Positions 45,703 through 54,196 of a DNA stretch of 64,000 nucleotides are shown here, piece by piece. The notes beneath the pieces were generated by a model. The model was not told where the DNA came from and did no database searches. It worked only from the letters and a program-made list of their open reading frames with translations. The DNA is from a bacterium. GTDB lineage: Bacteria; Bacillota; Clostridia; Lachnospirales; Lachnospiraceae. The stretch is taken from assembly GCA_023663725.1 (NCBI GenBank), contig JAMPGX010000007.1, forward strand, positions 62,001-126,000, written 5' to 3'. Every line of letters begins with the position of its first letter. Positions within the stretch are counted from its first letter, which is position 1. The position numbers and the translations under genes were made by a program.

Positions 45703-47289
45703 ATGAAAAATCTAACGAAGAATCAAAGGATTGGCATAATAGCGGCCGCAGCGCTGATCGTGGCGGCAGTTGTCATTGTGGCGGCGCTATTGGTGGGAAG
45801 GACAGGAAAGACATATCGCTCTATCAAGGTGGTGGAGACAGGCGGTGAGGTAACCGTAGGCAGGGAGGGCATCGGTGATCTGGCGGCTACAGTCAATATG
45901 AATCTGGTTTCAGGAGATTCTGTACATACGGGCATGGACGCGTATATTGTGTTGATGCTGGATACGGACAAATATGTGATGCTGGGTGAGTCCGGCTCTA
46001 TGCAGGTTATTGCGGAGGGAGACGGCAATACCGGCAGGACATCCATTGTTCTGGAACAGGGAAGCGTGCTGAGCGAGATCCAGAACCCCTTGAGTCAGGG
46101 TTCCTCCTATGAGGTGGTGACGCCCAATGCCACGATGTCCGTGCGTGGCACTGTGTTCGAGATTGACAGAGGTGCGGATGGGCAGGTGTCCCTGCTGGTC
46201 TACGACGGCACCGTGGCGCTGGGAATGGACGGTCAGGAGCCGATGTTGTACAATGCCGGTGAATGTATGCGGTTTAAGGAAGGGAATCCGCCGCAGATTA
46301 TGATCGACAAGGCGCCTGTCAGTGAGGAAATGATAAATGTGCAGCTGCGCGAGCGGTTGAAAGAGATCAGTGAGTCGGGAAGACAGCTGGAGCTGGGAGA
46401 GGTGCGGCCTGCCGAGGCTGAGGCCATATCGAAGCCGGAGGCTACGGAGGCGCCTAAGCCTACAGAGGCGCCTGCGCCCACAGCGGAGCCCACTCCCGCG
46501 CCTACACCCATTCCTGAACCGACGCCTACACCGAAACCAACTCCGAAGCCTACCCCCGTGCCGGAGCCCACTGCTGTGCCGACACCTGAGCCTGCTCCCG
46601 CGCCTACAGCGGAACCCGCACCGGCACCTACGCCGGAGCCCACTCCCGCGCCCACAGCGGAGCCGGAGCCTACTCCTGTGCCGACGCCGGAACCCACTCC
46701 CGCGCCCACAGCCAAACCGGAGCCTACTCCTATGCCGACGCCGGAGCCTACTCCCGCGCCAGAAGGTGTTTATACAGTGACATTTGTGAATCCTTATATA
46801 TGTACGGGTGAATACTTTACGGAACTGTCTGACCTGATAGGGAAGGGTGGTGAGGCCATTCAGACACAGGTAAAGGCAGGCAAGACCGTGACAGCGCCCG
46901 ACGAGTCAGAGTTTCTCCCCAATGCCAACGACAGCAGCGTCAAGCTCAGGCTGGTGGGCTGGTATCTGGACGACGGCAGACAGTGGGGGCTGGACACATG
47001 GAGAGTCGAAAGTGATATAACTCTCTATCCTGTGTGGGAAGAGGTCTTGGATGACGTTCCCAGCGGCAGCGGTGGAAAGCGATTTTATTCCGTGATTTTC
47101 AAGGGAGTACAGGGAGAGATATGGGACGGCGGAGATATATACGCGTGTCTTCCCCAGGGTAGTCAGCAGATGCCCCATGACGATATCACAGAGGGTACTA
47201 CCAACTGGAGAAAATGGGATAATGCTTTTTGGAACGAATCAGATTGGTTAAGTGGCGTAACTTTCCTGAGAGCCGTGGTGAGCGAATAA
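45703..47289 (+). CDS. FecR-domain surface protein with Pro-rich stalk and InlB-type repeat
   Basis: A 528-residue protein. A membrane helix lies at about 10-30; the FecR domain at about 38-200 ([33 protein letters not shown]); then a Pro/Thr/Glu/Ala stalk of about 110 residues built from PTPEP- and PAPT-like units; then a Listeria-Bacteroides repeat-like part ([18 protein letters not shown]). The extracellular FecR fold usually relays a signal. GGAGG lies 6 nt before ATG 45703; the TTG at 45697 overlaps the spacing. The cyclase gene follows after 28 bp. Confidence 0.85.
   Translation: MKNLTKNQRIGIIAAAALIVAAVVIVAALLVGRTGKTYRSIKVVETGGEVTVGREGIGDLAATVNMNLVSGDSVHTGMDAYIVLMLDTDKYVMLGESGSMQVIAEGDGNTGRTSIVLEQGSVLSEIQNPLSQGSSYEVVTPNATMSVRGTVFEIDRGADGQVSLLVYDGTVALGMDGQEPMLYNAGECMRFKEGNPPQIMIDKAPVSEEMINVQLRERLKEISESGRQLELGEVRPAEAEAISKPEATEAPKPTEAPAPTAEPTPAPTPIPEPTPTPKPTPKPTPVPEPTAVPTPEPAPAPTAEPAPAPTPEPTPAPTAEPEPTPVPTPEPTPAPTAKPEPTPMPTPEPTPAPEGVYTVTFVNPYICTGEYFTELSDLIGKGGEAIQTQVKAGKTVTAPDESEFLPNANDSSVKLRLVGWYLDDGRQWGLDTWRVESDITLYPVWEEVLDDVPSGSGGKRFYSVIFKGVQGEIWDGGDIYACLPQGSQQMPHDDITEGTTNWRKWDNAFWNESDWLSGVTFLRAVVSE
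46437..46763 (+). repeat. Degenerate tandem repeat encoding the Pro-rich stalk
   Basis: Runs of CCTACTCCCGCGCC- and CCGGAGCC-like units repeat at 6-bp multiples in frame. Length is likely to vary between strains by slippage. The opposite-strand open frame here is a by-product of the repeat. Confidence 0.8.
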
Positions 47290-47317
47290 TTAATGACTAC
47301 ATAATAGGGCTGACAAA

Positions 47318-49138
47318 ATGAGTGAAAAAAGGATCGAGATCAGAAACAGGGCTCTCTTGGTGATCATCGCAGCCCTTCTTGCGGGGTGTCTGACTCTTTG
47401 GACACCCTTTGACAAAGTGGAATATTGGTTCTGTGATCTACTCTATGTAATGGAGAAACCGGTGGATAACCGGATTAAGATCATCGGGATCGACGAAAAG
47501 TCTCTGGAGGAGATGGGGCCTTTCTCCGGCTGGACAAGGCAGCAGGCCGCCGACCTGTTAGACGCTTTTGACAGAGAGCATGCCCCGTCGGTCATCGCAT
47601 TCGATATTAATTTTGTGGGACAGAGGGATGTGGCGGGTGATCGGGCGCTGGCGGAGGCGGCGTCTGTTTTTCCGCATGTGGTGCTGGCCTCCTATATTAA
47701 CTATGGCACAAGGGTGCTGCAGTCGGAGGCGGGGGGATACCAGATTGATACGATGTATGTGGAAGATCTGGAGTTGCCCTATGAAGCTCTGCTTGGCGTG
47801 ACGGCTCATGGCTTTACTAACGCGGTGCAGGACGTGGACAATTATGTCCGGCGTTCTGTGCTGGCAGAAACTATGGATGGCGTCAGGGAGTGGAATTTTG
47901 CCTGGAAAATCTATGACGAATATCAAAGGGCCAATGGGGTGGAAAGCCGTGAACCCCGACAGATAAATGGTATTTACGGTTTTGATTATACTGCCGAGCC
48001 AGGGATGTATGAGGTCTATTCCTATGTGGATGTGGTGGAGGGCAGATGCGATCCGAGGGTGTTTCAGGGCAGTGTCGTTCTGGTGGGGGCGTATGCTCAG
48101 GGGATGATGGACCAATATATGGTTCCTATAGCCAGAGGTACGGTCATGAACGGAGTTGAGGTTCAGGCCAATCATGTGGATGCTCTTCTAAACGGCCGTA
48201 CTTTTGTAATGGCTGACAGATGGCTCCAAGTTCTGGCAGCGTCCTTGATTGTGGGCTTCTATGTATGGCTGGTCAGCCGCCATAGCTTTCTGGTCAACAT
48301 TGTAGGTGGTGTTGCACTGGAGGCGGGGCTGATCATTGCCGCCAAGTGCCTGTACAAAGCGGGAATCTATTGGGGCTGTTTTGTACCCTTCGCGCTGGTG
48401 CTGATCACTTTCTTGACGCGTGTGGCCACGGGGTATCTGACGGAACGCGTCCGCAAGCACAAGATTCTGAGTGTGTTTCGCACATACATGGCGCCTCAGG
48501 TGGTGGACGAACTGGGCAAGAGCGGTAACTACAGGATAGAGCTTGGAGGGCGCGACCGTGTGATCGCCGTGCTGTTTGTGGATATCAGAGGCTTTACTGC
48601 CATGTCCGAGGGACTTTCTCCCGAGAAAGTCGTAGGGATACTGAATCGATATCTGGGAATGGTGACAGAGGCGGTATTTAAAAATGACGGAACCTTGGAC
48701 AAATTTATTGGCGATGCGGTCATGGCCGTCTACAATGCGCCTCTGGACGTGGAGGACTATGCCTGCAAAGCTGTGCAGACCGGCCTGGATATCGTGGCGG
48801 CGGTTGACGGCATCAATGTGGAGCTGAAGAGGGAGTACGGCATAGAGATTGCCTGTGGCGTAGGAGTCCACAGTGGCAGGGCGGTAGTGGGAAATATCGG
48901 CTGTAGCTATCGGATGGATTACACAGCCATAGGAGATACCGTCAACGTGGCGGAAAGGCTGGAGAGCATAGCCAAGGGCGGACAGGTGTTGATCAGCAGG
49001 GAGCTGTACGAACAGGTAAAAGACCGGTATAATGCCGTGTTTGCCGGCAGTCAGAGCTTGAAGGGCAGACAGGAAGGCATGGATGTATTTTTGGTGGAGG
49101 GAGCAAATGGAACAGAAACAGGCGGAGAAAATACTTGA
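47318..49138 (+). CDS. CHASE2-domain class III adenylate/guanylate cyclase
   Basis: A 606-residue protein. TM1 at about 11-28; an extracellular CHASE2 sensor at about 30-295 (IKIIGIDEKSL, VIAFDINFVGQRD); three membrane helices at 303-370; then a catalytic class III cyclase domain from about 410. Metal ligands Asp422 (LFVDIRGFTAM) and Asp466 (DKFIGDAVMAVY), Lys462, Asn543 and Arg547 (TVNVAERLE) are all present, so it should be active. The Lys and the DYTAIGD context favour ATP as substrate. It sits between a FecR protein and a GAF-HD-GYP protein; the latter starts 32 bp inside its end. Confidence 0.92.
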   Translation: MSEKRIEIRNRALLVIIAALLAGCLTLWTPFDKVEYWFCDLLYVMEKPVDNRIKIIGIDEKSLEEMGPFSGWTRQQAADLLDAFDREHAPSVIAFDINFVGQRDVAGDRALAEAASVFPHVVLASYINYGTRVLQSEAGGYQIDTMYVEDLELPYEALLGVTAHGFTNAVQDVDNYVRRSVLAETMDGVREWNFAWKIYDEYQRANGVESREPRQINGIYGFDYTAEPGMYEVYSYVDVVEGRCDPRVFQGSVVLVGAYAQGMMDQYMVPIARGTVMNGVEVQANHVDALLNGRTFVMADRWLQVLAASLIVGFYVWLVSRHSFLVNIVGGVALEAGLIIAAKCLYKAGIYWGCFVPFALVLITFLTRVATGYLTERVRKHKILSVFRTYMAPQVVDELGKSGNYRIELGGRDRVIAVLFVDIRGFTAMSEGLSPEKVVGILNRYLGMVTEAVFKNDGTLDKFIGDAVMAVYNAPLDVEDYACKAVQTGLDIVAAVDGINVELKREYGIEIACGVGVHSGRAVVGNIGCSYRMDYTAIGDTVNVAERLESIAKGGQVLISRELYEQVKDRYNAVFAGSQSLKGRQEGMDVFLVEGANGTETGGENT

Positions 49139-50594
49139 GATAGGGATTCAGTTGACGGTGGAGAGAGATTATGATGAGCTCCTCTCCAAGATCATCGACT
49201 GCGCCATGGAGCTGACAAACTGCGACGGAGGCACGCTCTACCTCTTCGAGAAAGACTGTCTCCAGTTCTGCATCATGAAGAACCGATCTCTGGGAATTGA
49301 TCAGAAGGGGACAAAGGACAAAAAATATCCCCCTGTTGCCATGGATGAGAAGAATATCTGCGCCTACACTGCGATTCACAGGGAGTTCCTCAACATTGAG
49401 GATGCCTACAGCAGCAGTCAGTTCGACTTCAGCGGTCCCAGAGAGTATGACAAGCTCACAGGATACAGGACCAAATCCATGCTGGTATTTCCGCTGATCA
49501 GCCATGAGGAGAAGCTGATCGGTGTGGTGCAGCTGATCAACGCACAGAACGATGCAAATGAGATTATCCCCTTCAGCGCAGACTGTGAGAAGGTGCTGCA
49601 GTCTCTGGGCTCTCAGGCTGCGGTGGCGGTGGCCAACATGCGTTTTGTGCAGGAGATCGAGGATTTGATGATCTCCATCACACAGGTATTCACAGACGCT
49701 ATTGACACGCGTATTCCCTATAACTACTATCATTCGAGAAATGTATACCTGTACGTCAAGATACTTGTTGACTATATCAACGAGCAGCATGAGGCAGGGA
49801 AGACAGAGCATTACTATACCCCAGCCAAGAGGGATGAGCTGTTGATGGCGGCTCTGATGCACGATATCGGTAAGCTGGTGATTCCCAATGATATCATCGA
49901 CAAGACCACCCGACTGGGAGATAAGCTGGATCTGGTGCTGGAGAGGTTTGAGCGTCTCTCTCTGCTATATAATATCGACTATCTGCGGGGCAGGCTGGAC
50001 AAGGATAAGTGGATCGAGAAGAAGAATTATTTTCTGGACGCCAGGGAGCGGGTGGAGGAGATCAACAGGAAGCCCCGCCTCTCGGAGGAAGATACCGCCT
50101 ATATTCAAGCTATGGCGAGGATGAAATATACCGATTCCAACGGCCAGAAGATCAGCTACCTATCTCTTGACGAGGAGGAATGCCTGACTGTAGTCACAGG
50201 CAATCTGACGAGGGCGGAGAGGGAGGTCATCTGCTCCCATGTGGAGTATACCGAGAAATATCTGCGGAAGATGAATTTTGGCGTGCGCTATCCTCACATT
50301 ATCGAGTGGGCCGGAGCCCATCACGAGTTTCTGGATGGCAGCGGCTATCCCAGAGGGCTCAAGGGGGAGGAGATACCTTTTGAGGCCAGGATCCTGGTGG
50401 TGGTGGATGTGTTTGAGGCGCTGACCAGCGCCGACAGGCCCTACAAGAAATCCATGGAAGAGAAAAAGGCTTTCGCTGTTCTGGACGATATGGCAGCTCA
50501 GGGCAAGATCGACGCAGAGGTGCTGGGCATGTTCAAGGAGGCGGTTGCCAACTTGCGAGGGGATATAAAACTGTTTTTTCATCATGAGGATTGA
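49107..50594 (+). CDS. GAF and HD-GYP-type phosphohydrolase
   Basis: A 495-residue soluble protein. The GAF domain (about 8-185) has DYDELLSKIIDCAMELTNCD and LIGVVQLINAQND. The HD domain follows: MHDIGKLVIPNDIIDK, a large insert (about 275-365), then the GYP part HHEFLDGSGYPRGLKGEEIP and VVVDVFEALTSADRPYK. HD-GYP enzymes hydrolyse c-di-GMP and sometimes other cyclic nucleotides. The start ATG 49107, with GGAGGGAG upstream, overlaps the cyclase by 32 bp. Tight coupling to a cyclase makes a cyclic-nucleotide phosphodiesterase role attractive, but unproven. Confidence 0.9.
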   Translation: MEQKQAEKILEIGIQLTVERDYDELLSKIIDCAMELTNCDGGTLYLFEKDCLQFCIMKNRSLGIDQKGTKDKKYPPVAMDEKNICAYTAIHREFLNIEDAYSSSQFDFSGPREYDKLTGYRTKSMLVFPLISHEEKLIGVVQLINAQNDANEIIPFSADCEKVLQSLGSQAAVAVANMRFVQEIEDLMISITQVFTDAIDTRIPYNYYHSRNVYLYVKILVDYINEQHEAGKTEHYYTPAKRDELLMAALMHDIGKLVIPNDIIDKTTRLGDKLDLVLERFERLSLLYNIDYLRGRLDKDKWIEKKNYFLDARERVEEINRKPRLSEEDTAYIQAMARMKYTDSNGQKISYLSLDEEECLTVVTGNLTRAEREVICSHVEYTEKYLRKMNFGVRYPHIIEWAGAHHEFLDGSGYPRGLKGEEIPFEARILVVVDVFEALTSADRPYKKSMEEKKAFAVLDDMAAQGKIDAEVLGMFKEAVANLRGDIKLFFHHED

Positions 50595-50633
50595 TGCAGT
50601 ATCGCAGGCAGACTTGCGATATATGGGGGAATA
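50595..50633 (+). repeat. 39-bp hairpin repeat, copy 1
   Basis: TGCAGTATCGCAGGCAGACT and onward, with TATCGCA pairing to TGCGATA, followed by GGGGGAATA. A second copy is at 54027-54065. Here the G-run is the ribosome binding site of the next gene. Confidence 0.65.
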
Positions 50634-50636
50634 GCC

Positions 50637-51413
50637 ATGATAGAGATCATTCCTGAAATAGACAGAATCGAAGAATACGTGAAATTGGCGGAGCAGTATT
50701 CTCTCGGTTTTGAATATAATGATTTTTTTGCTCCAGAGTTGCTGGATGACAGGGAGGCCATCAGGGAGAGAATCAGCCGATACAGGCGGCTGGGGCGTCC
50801 GGAAAAGACGGATACCATGCACGGTGCATTTTTTGATATTGTTCCTTTTAGCTGGGATAGCGGAATCAGCAGGCACAGCCTGTACCGAATGCAGCAGTCG
50901 GCGGAGATAGCGGCCGAGCTTGGCTGTCGGGCGGTGATCTTTCACGCGGGCCTCAGGCCACAATTCGCGGGCAATGAACGCTATTATCGCAACTGGCTGG
51001 AGACTATGTCCCGTGCGGCGGAGGAGTTGACCGCCCAGTGGGAGGTAGAGATCTACTATGAGAACGTGGAGGAGCATTCTCCCGCGGAGCTGCGAGAGCT
51101 GGCGGACAGGCTTTGTGAGGAGAGTCGTTTTGGTATCTGCCTTGATGTCGCCCATATGCTGTTGACAGGAGGAGAGCCGGAGGAATGGTTCCGTGTCCTG
51201 GCTCCGTATATCAGGCATTTTCATCTCAACGACCATCATTTGAAGGAGGATGAGCATCTGGCCCTGGGATGCGGAAGCATTGACTGGAAAGACATCCTTG
51301 GCAGGATCAGCCGCCATGAGCTACAGGATAGAAGCATACTGTTAGAGGTGAATGGACTGGAAAAGATAACTTTGAGTCTGGAATATCTGCACAAGATATG
51401 TACTTTTGCCTGA
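50637..51413 (+). CDS. Sugar phosphate isomerase/epimerase-like TIM-barrel protein
   Basis: A 258-residue protein of the xylose isomerase-like (AP endonuclease 2) superfamily. Typical strands: GFEYNDFF, TMHGAFFD, AVIFHAGL, IYYENVEEHS, ICLDVAHML, IRHFHLNDHH and ILLEVNGL; the Glu, Asp, His and His residues could hold a divalent metal. The substrate is unknown. It follows the HD-GYP gene by 42 bp, with copy 1 of the 39-bp hairpin between. Confidence 0.85.
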   Translation: MIEIIPEIDRIEEYVKLAEQYSLGFEYNDFFAPELLDDREAIRERISRYRRLGRPEKTDTMHGAFFDIVPFSWDSGISRHSLYRMQQSAEIAAELGCRAVIFHAGLRPQFAGNERYYRNWLETMSRAAEELTAQWEVEIYYENVEEHSPAELRELADRLCEESRFGICLDVAHMLLTGGEPEEWFRVLAPYIRHFHLNDHHLKEDEHLALGCGSIDWKDILGRISRHELQDRSILLEVNGLEKITLSLEYLHKICTFA

Positions 51414-51423
51414 GAGATAAAAG

Positions 51424-51454
51424 AGCCCGCGGGAGTCACCCCGCAGGCTTTTTT
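51424..51454 (+). terminator. Terminator after the FecR-cyclase-HD set
   Basis: AGCCCGCGGG pairs with CCCGCAGGCT, followed by TTTTTT. Confidence 0.85.
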
Positions 51455-51484
51455 CATGTATAATGAGTGAAACGGCGCGGGCTG

Positions 51485-52171
51485 TCAGCTCTGGGCCTGG
51501 GGCCTGGAGTTGCCTCTGTCGCGCAGCGCTCCTCTGAGGTTGGCGATCACATCCTGACGGTATACCAGCACATACATGGCTGAGGCCATGATCAGACCAG
51601 TCAGCACATCAAACATGGAGTGCTGCTTGAGGAACACAGTGGATAAGATGATGGATATACACAGCGCCAGCGAGGAATTGCGCAGCCAGCGCTTTTTCCC
51701 CAGCGAGCAGCGGCATAGCGCCGTATGCGCGCCGATGGAATTGTACACATGAATGCTGGGCCAGAGGTTGGTGGGCGTATCCATACGCCACAGTCGGGCT
51801 ACCATTTGTGTGAATACATTTTCTCGGGGCAGTACATAGGGCCGCAGATGATGTCCGTTGGGCCACAGGGTTGACACCAGCAGAAAGACGGTCATTCCCG
51901 TGAACAGGAATATACAGGCCCGCTTGTATTCCGGCTTGTTGCGCAGGAAGAGATACACGACCACGGAACTCACATAGAGAAACCACAGCAAGTAGGGAAT
52001 GATAAATACCTCGCAGAAGGGAATGTGGTCATCTATCGCCATGTGAATTACATGGTAGTGTCTGGTAACCGTCCGTTCCAGATAGCAGAACCAAGTCATA
52101 TAGAATATGCCATACAGTATTAGCGGAATACCGTGTTTATACTTTTGATAAAATATCTTTATTTTTTCCAT
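51485..52171 (-). CDS. PAP2 family membrane phosphatase
   Basis: A 228-residue protein with about five to six membrane helices. The PAP2 motifs appear as LRPYVLPRE (Lys/Arg region, diverged), LWPSIHVYNS (PSxH) and KQHSMFDVLTG (HxxxD). Family members remove phosphate from lipid phosphates such as phosphatidic acid or undecaprenyl pyrophosphate. It is on the same strand as, and downstream of, a lipid kinase, which may be meaningful. AAGGAAATGGGG precedes the start, though at a long distance. Confidence 0.82.
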   Translation of the reverse strand: MEKIKIFYQKYKHGIPLILYGIFYMTWFCYLERTVTRHYHVIHMAIDDHIPFCEVFIIPYLLWFLYVSSVVVYLFLRNKPEYKRACIFLFTGMTVFLLVSTLWPNGHHLRPYVLPRENVFTQMVARLWRMDTPTNLWPSIHVYNSIGAHTALCRCSLGKKRWLRNSSLALCISIILSTVFLKQHSMFDVLTGLIMASAMYVLVYRQDVIANLRGALRDRGNSRPQAQS

Positions 52172-52318
52172 ATTTTAAACTTATCCCCATTTCCTTGTGA
52201 ATATGCATTGGATGTCCTTGCAAACTGTTTTAACGATCTTTAATATATCACAAAATTGTCTTTTTACAAGGGGAAAAATGTAAAATTAAGAAAAAACTCA
52301 GGATTATTAAGATTTCCT

Positions 52319-53257
52319 TTAGAGATACATCTGCAGCGCCTGTCGCTGACAGGTGACGACCAGACTGTCACTGCGGCGGGCCACTTCGCCGTCCGTGTGT
52401 ACCCACAGGGGGGCGGAGGTCTGGATTTCCACTTTGCTGGCCCGGTAGGGCGTGATGCCGCGGAACATATAGTGTTTGCCGAAGAAGGCGGTGGGCAGCG
52501 CCATCAGGATCAGAGCCTTGGACAGATCCCCTACGACGCACAGATCCAGCAGGCCGTCCCGATAGTCTGCACTGGGCGCAAATTTAAAGCCGCCGCCCTC
52601 GTACATATGGTTCATGAAGGCCACGAACAGGATCTTCCGTATGGAGATGGGTTCGCCGTCGTCCAGACGAATGCTGCAGGAGATGGCTTTGCTGGCAAAG
52701 AGCTGTTTGAGCGCTATGCCCAGATAGGTCAGCTTGCCCAGACCGAGCTTATTGAGGAAGCCCTTCATCTGAGAGCGGTTGGTCTCCTCGCAGACCGCGG
52801 CGTCGAAGCCGATACCGCTGCTGACGATAAAGCGGTGACTGCTGCCATCCCCGTAGGTGGTGGTGCCGATATCCACAGCGGTGGCTTTGTCCGCCTCCAG
52901 GATCAGGCGAAGCGCTTTCAGCGGATCGCGTGGGATGGGCATATCGCGAGTAAGGTCATTGCCGGAGCCGATGGGAATATAGCCCAAAATCACTTTAGAG
53001 AGGTCGCAGATACCCTGCAGTGCCTCGTCTATGGTGCCGTCACCGCCCAGGATCACGATGCGGTGCGGCTCCGCGCAGGCTGCGGATGATATCTCGCGCA
53101 CCAGAGCTGTGATATCTCCCGCGTTTCTGGAAAAATGTGCCTCGTAGGGCGTCTGCGCCGCCTGCAGATAGGGCTCGATGACAGTGTCCCACAGCTTTTG
53201 CCCCTTGCCGGAGCGGGATACCGGATTCAATATGAAGTGATATAGAGCCTTATCCAT
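52319..53257 (-). CDS. Diacylglycerol/lipid kinase (DgkB/YegS family)
   Basis: A 312-residue kinase. NPVSRSGKGQ near the N-terminus, ILGGDGTIDEALQG (GGDGT at 71-75) for ATP, and GSGNDLTRDMPIP for the substrate lip are all standard. The C-terminal beta domain holds HTDGE (His-x-Asp-Gly-Glu), the usual end motif. It phosphorylates diacylglycerol or a related lipid. ATG 53257 is preceded by AAGGAG. The 147 bp between it and the PAP2 gene hold no recognised signal. Confidence 0.93.
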   Translation of the reverse strand: MDKALYHFILNPVSRSGKGQKLWDTVIEPYLQAAQTPYEAHFSRNAGDITALVREISSAACAEPHRIVILGGDGTIDEALQGICDLSKVILGYIPIGSGNDLTRDMPIPRDPLKALRLILEADKATAVDIGTTTYGDGSSHRFIVSSGIGFDAAVCEETNRSQMKGFLNKLGLGKLTYLGIALKQLFASKAISCSIRLDDGEPISIRKILFVAFMNHMYEGGGFKFAPSADYRDGLLDLCVVGDLSKALILMALPTAFFGKHYMFRGITPYRASKVEIQTSAPLWVHTDGEVARRSDSLVVTCQRQALQMYL

Positions 53258-53289
53258 CGTTTTTTCTCCTTGTAGTCATGTGCGATATT

Positions 53290-53498
53290 TAGGTGATTGT
53301 GAAAGCTGGTTATTTTGCGAGTGTCATTGTGCATATGGTATACTCCAACGCAGACACGCTCTCGCTTCGTTCTCACCGTAGCGGTACATAAGATGCCAAA
53401 AAACGGCATCTAAGTACCGACGGTTCGAAAGAGTCTGCTTATGGAATATACCATATGCACAATTCGGTACTGGCAAAAAACGGTTTTACAATTATCTA
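53290..53498 (+). mobile_element. MITE-like palindromic element, subfamily 1, copy D
   Basis: A 209-bp element from TAGGTGATTGTGAAA to the inverse end TTTTACAATTATCTA. Arms TTGTGCATATGGTATACTCC and complement; stem CCGTAGCGGTAC / GTACCGACGG; inner hairpin GATGCC...GGCATC. The 11 bp on each side do not match, so the target duplication has decayed or been rearranged. It is the first of three elements in a row in the 939-bp gap 53258-54196. Confidence 0.8.
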
Positions 53499-53509
53499 AC
53501 TGAGTACTA

Positions 53510-53674
53510 TAAATGATTGCGAATCGTTGCTTGTTAGTGACATGGCTGCCCAATAAATACAAAAACAGGTTCGGAAGTAATCTGCTTTGCTAATTTACTT
53601 CAATGCGGTGGCAAGTTGCCGTTATTATATATATTCTCTCACTGTTTCTCCAAAAGGTGTTTTGCGATTGTCTA
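53510..53674 (+). mobile_element. MITE-like palindromic element, subfamily 2, copy 2
   Basis: A 165-bp relative of 37447-37589: ends TAAATGATTGCGAA and TTTGCGATTGTCTA, shared ATACAAAAAC, GCGGTGGCAAGT and TTCTCCA-type segments. It carries an extra internal palindrome GAAGTAA...TTACTTC that copy 1 lacks. There is no matching flanking repeat. Confidence 0.7.
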
Positions 53675-53686
53675 TGCTAACACATA

Positions 53687-53907
53687 TAGGAGCTCGTAAA
53701 ACTCCTTTTTAGCAGTATCGAATGGTGTATATTGTATATTCCATAAGCAGTGCTCTTTCGAACCGTCGGTACTTAGCGAGGTCTGCCGAATTCATTCGGC
53801 ACGAGCTTAGTACCGTTACGGTGAGAACGAAGCGAAAGCGTGCCTGCGTTGGAATATGCAATGTGCACCATGACACTGGCAAAGTAACTGAGCTTTGCAA
53901 TCCCCTT
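53687..53907 (-). mobile_element. MITE-like palindromic element, subfamily 1, copy E
   Basis: A 221-bp element in inverse orientation, from TAGGAGCTCGTAAAAC to GAGCTTTGCAATCCCCTT. Its inner module (TGCCGAATTCATTCGGCA region) is the same type as in copy A, while its middle stem is the type of B-D, so modules have been mixed. Confidence 0.75.
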
Positions 53908-53996
53908 AAATGCGTTATATTGTTGTAGCCGGCCTGTGGCCGCTGTGCCTGACATCGCTTTGATTCTACCATATAGTTTCTCCCTGTGCAACAAGT

Positions 53997-54014
53997 TTGA
54001 AAGTAAACTTTCAA
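53997..54014 (+). promoter_or_regulatory. Perfect short inverted repeat upstream of glyA
   Basis: TTGAAAGT-AA-ACTTTCAA. It is the size of a repressor site; the protein is unknown. Confidence 0.35.
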
Positions 54015-54026
54015 CCTCTTTATTGG

Positions 54027-54065
54027 TGCAGTATCGCAAGCAGGCCTGCGATATGCAGGGGAATA
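54027..54065 (+). repeat. 39-bp hairpin repeat, copy 2
   Basis: TGCAGTATCGCAAGCAGGCC and onward, then GGGGAATA. It matches copy 1 at 50595-50633 with few differences, including paired changes in the stem. An ATG follows closely (a 33-codon open frame at 54069-54170), but that frame contains the glyA promoter and is probably not a gene. Confidence 0.65.
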
Positions 54066-54114
54066 AAAATGACACAAACAGTGGGGCAGAAACAGAAATT
54101 TCTGCTGAAATTTC

Positions 54115-54142
54115 TTGCAAACTGGCAAAGTTATGATATACT
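54115..54142 (+). promoter_or_regulatory. Promoter of glyA
   Basis: TTGCAA (54115-54120), a 16-bp spacer and TATACT (54137-54142), 54 bp before the start. Confidence 0.6.
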
Positions 54143-54196
54143 TCTATGTGTATGTGTTTTTTTAGGATAAAACAGCAAAAGGCAGGAGGAGAGCAT

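Noticed and set aside
46233-46715. Gly/Val-rich open frame on the minus strand
   Set aside because: It is a by-product of the Pro-rich codon repeat on the plus strand.
53279-53918. A composite target duplication around the three-element cluster
   Set aside because: TGCGATATT on the left and TGCGTTATATT on the right are only roughly alike; not good enough to claim.
54069-54170. 33-codon open frame after the second 39-bp repeat
   Set aside because: It contains the glyA promoter and encodes no recognisable peptide; kept only as a remark.
53258-54196. Riboswitch before glyA
   Set aside because: The structure seen is explained by three mobile elements and a short hairpin repeat; no glycine or folate aptamer pattern was seen.
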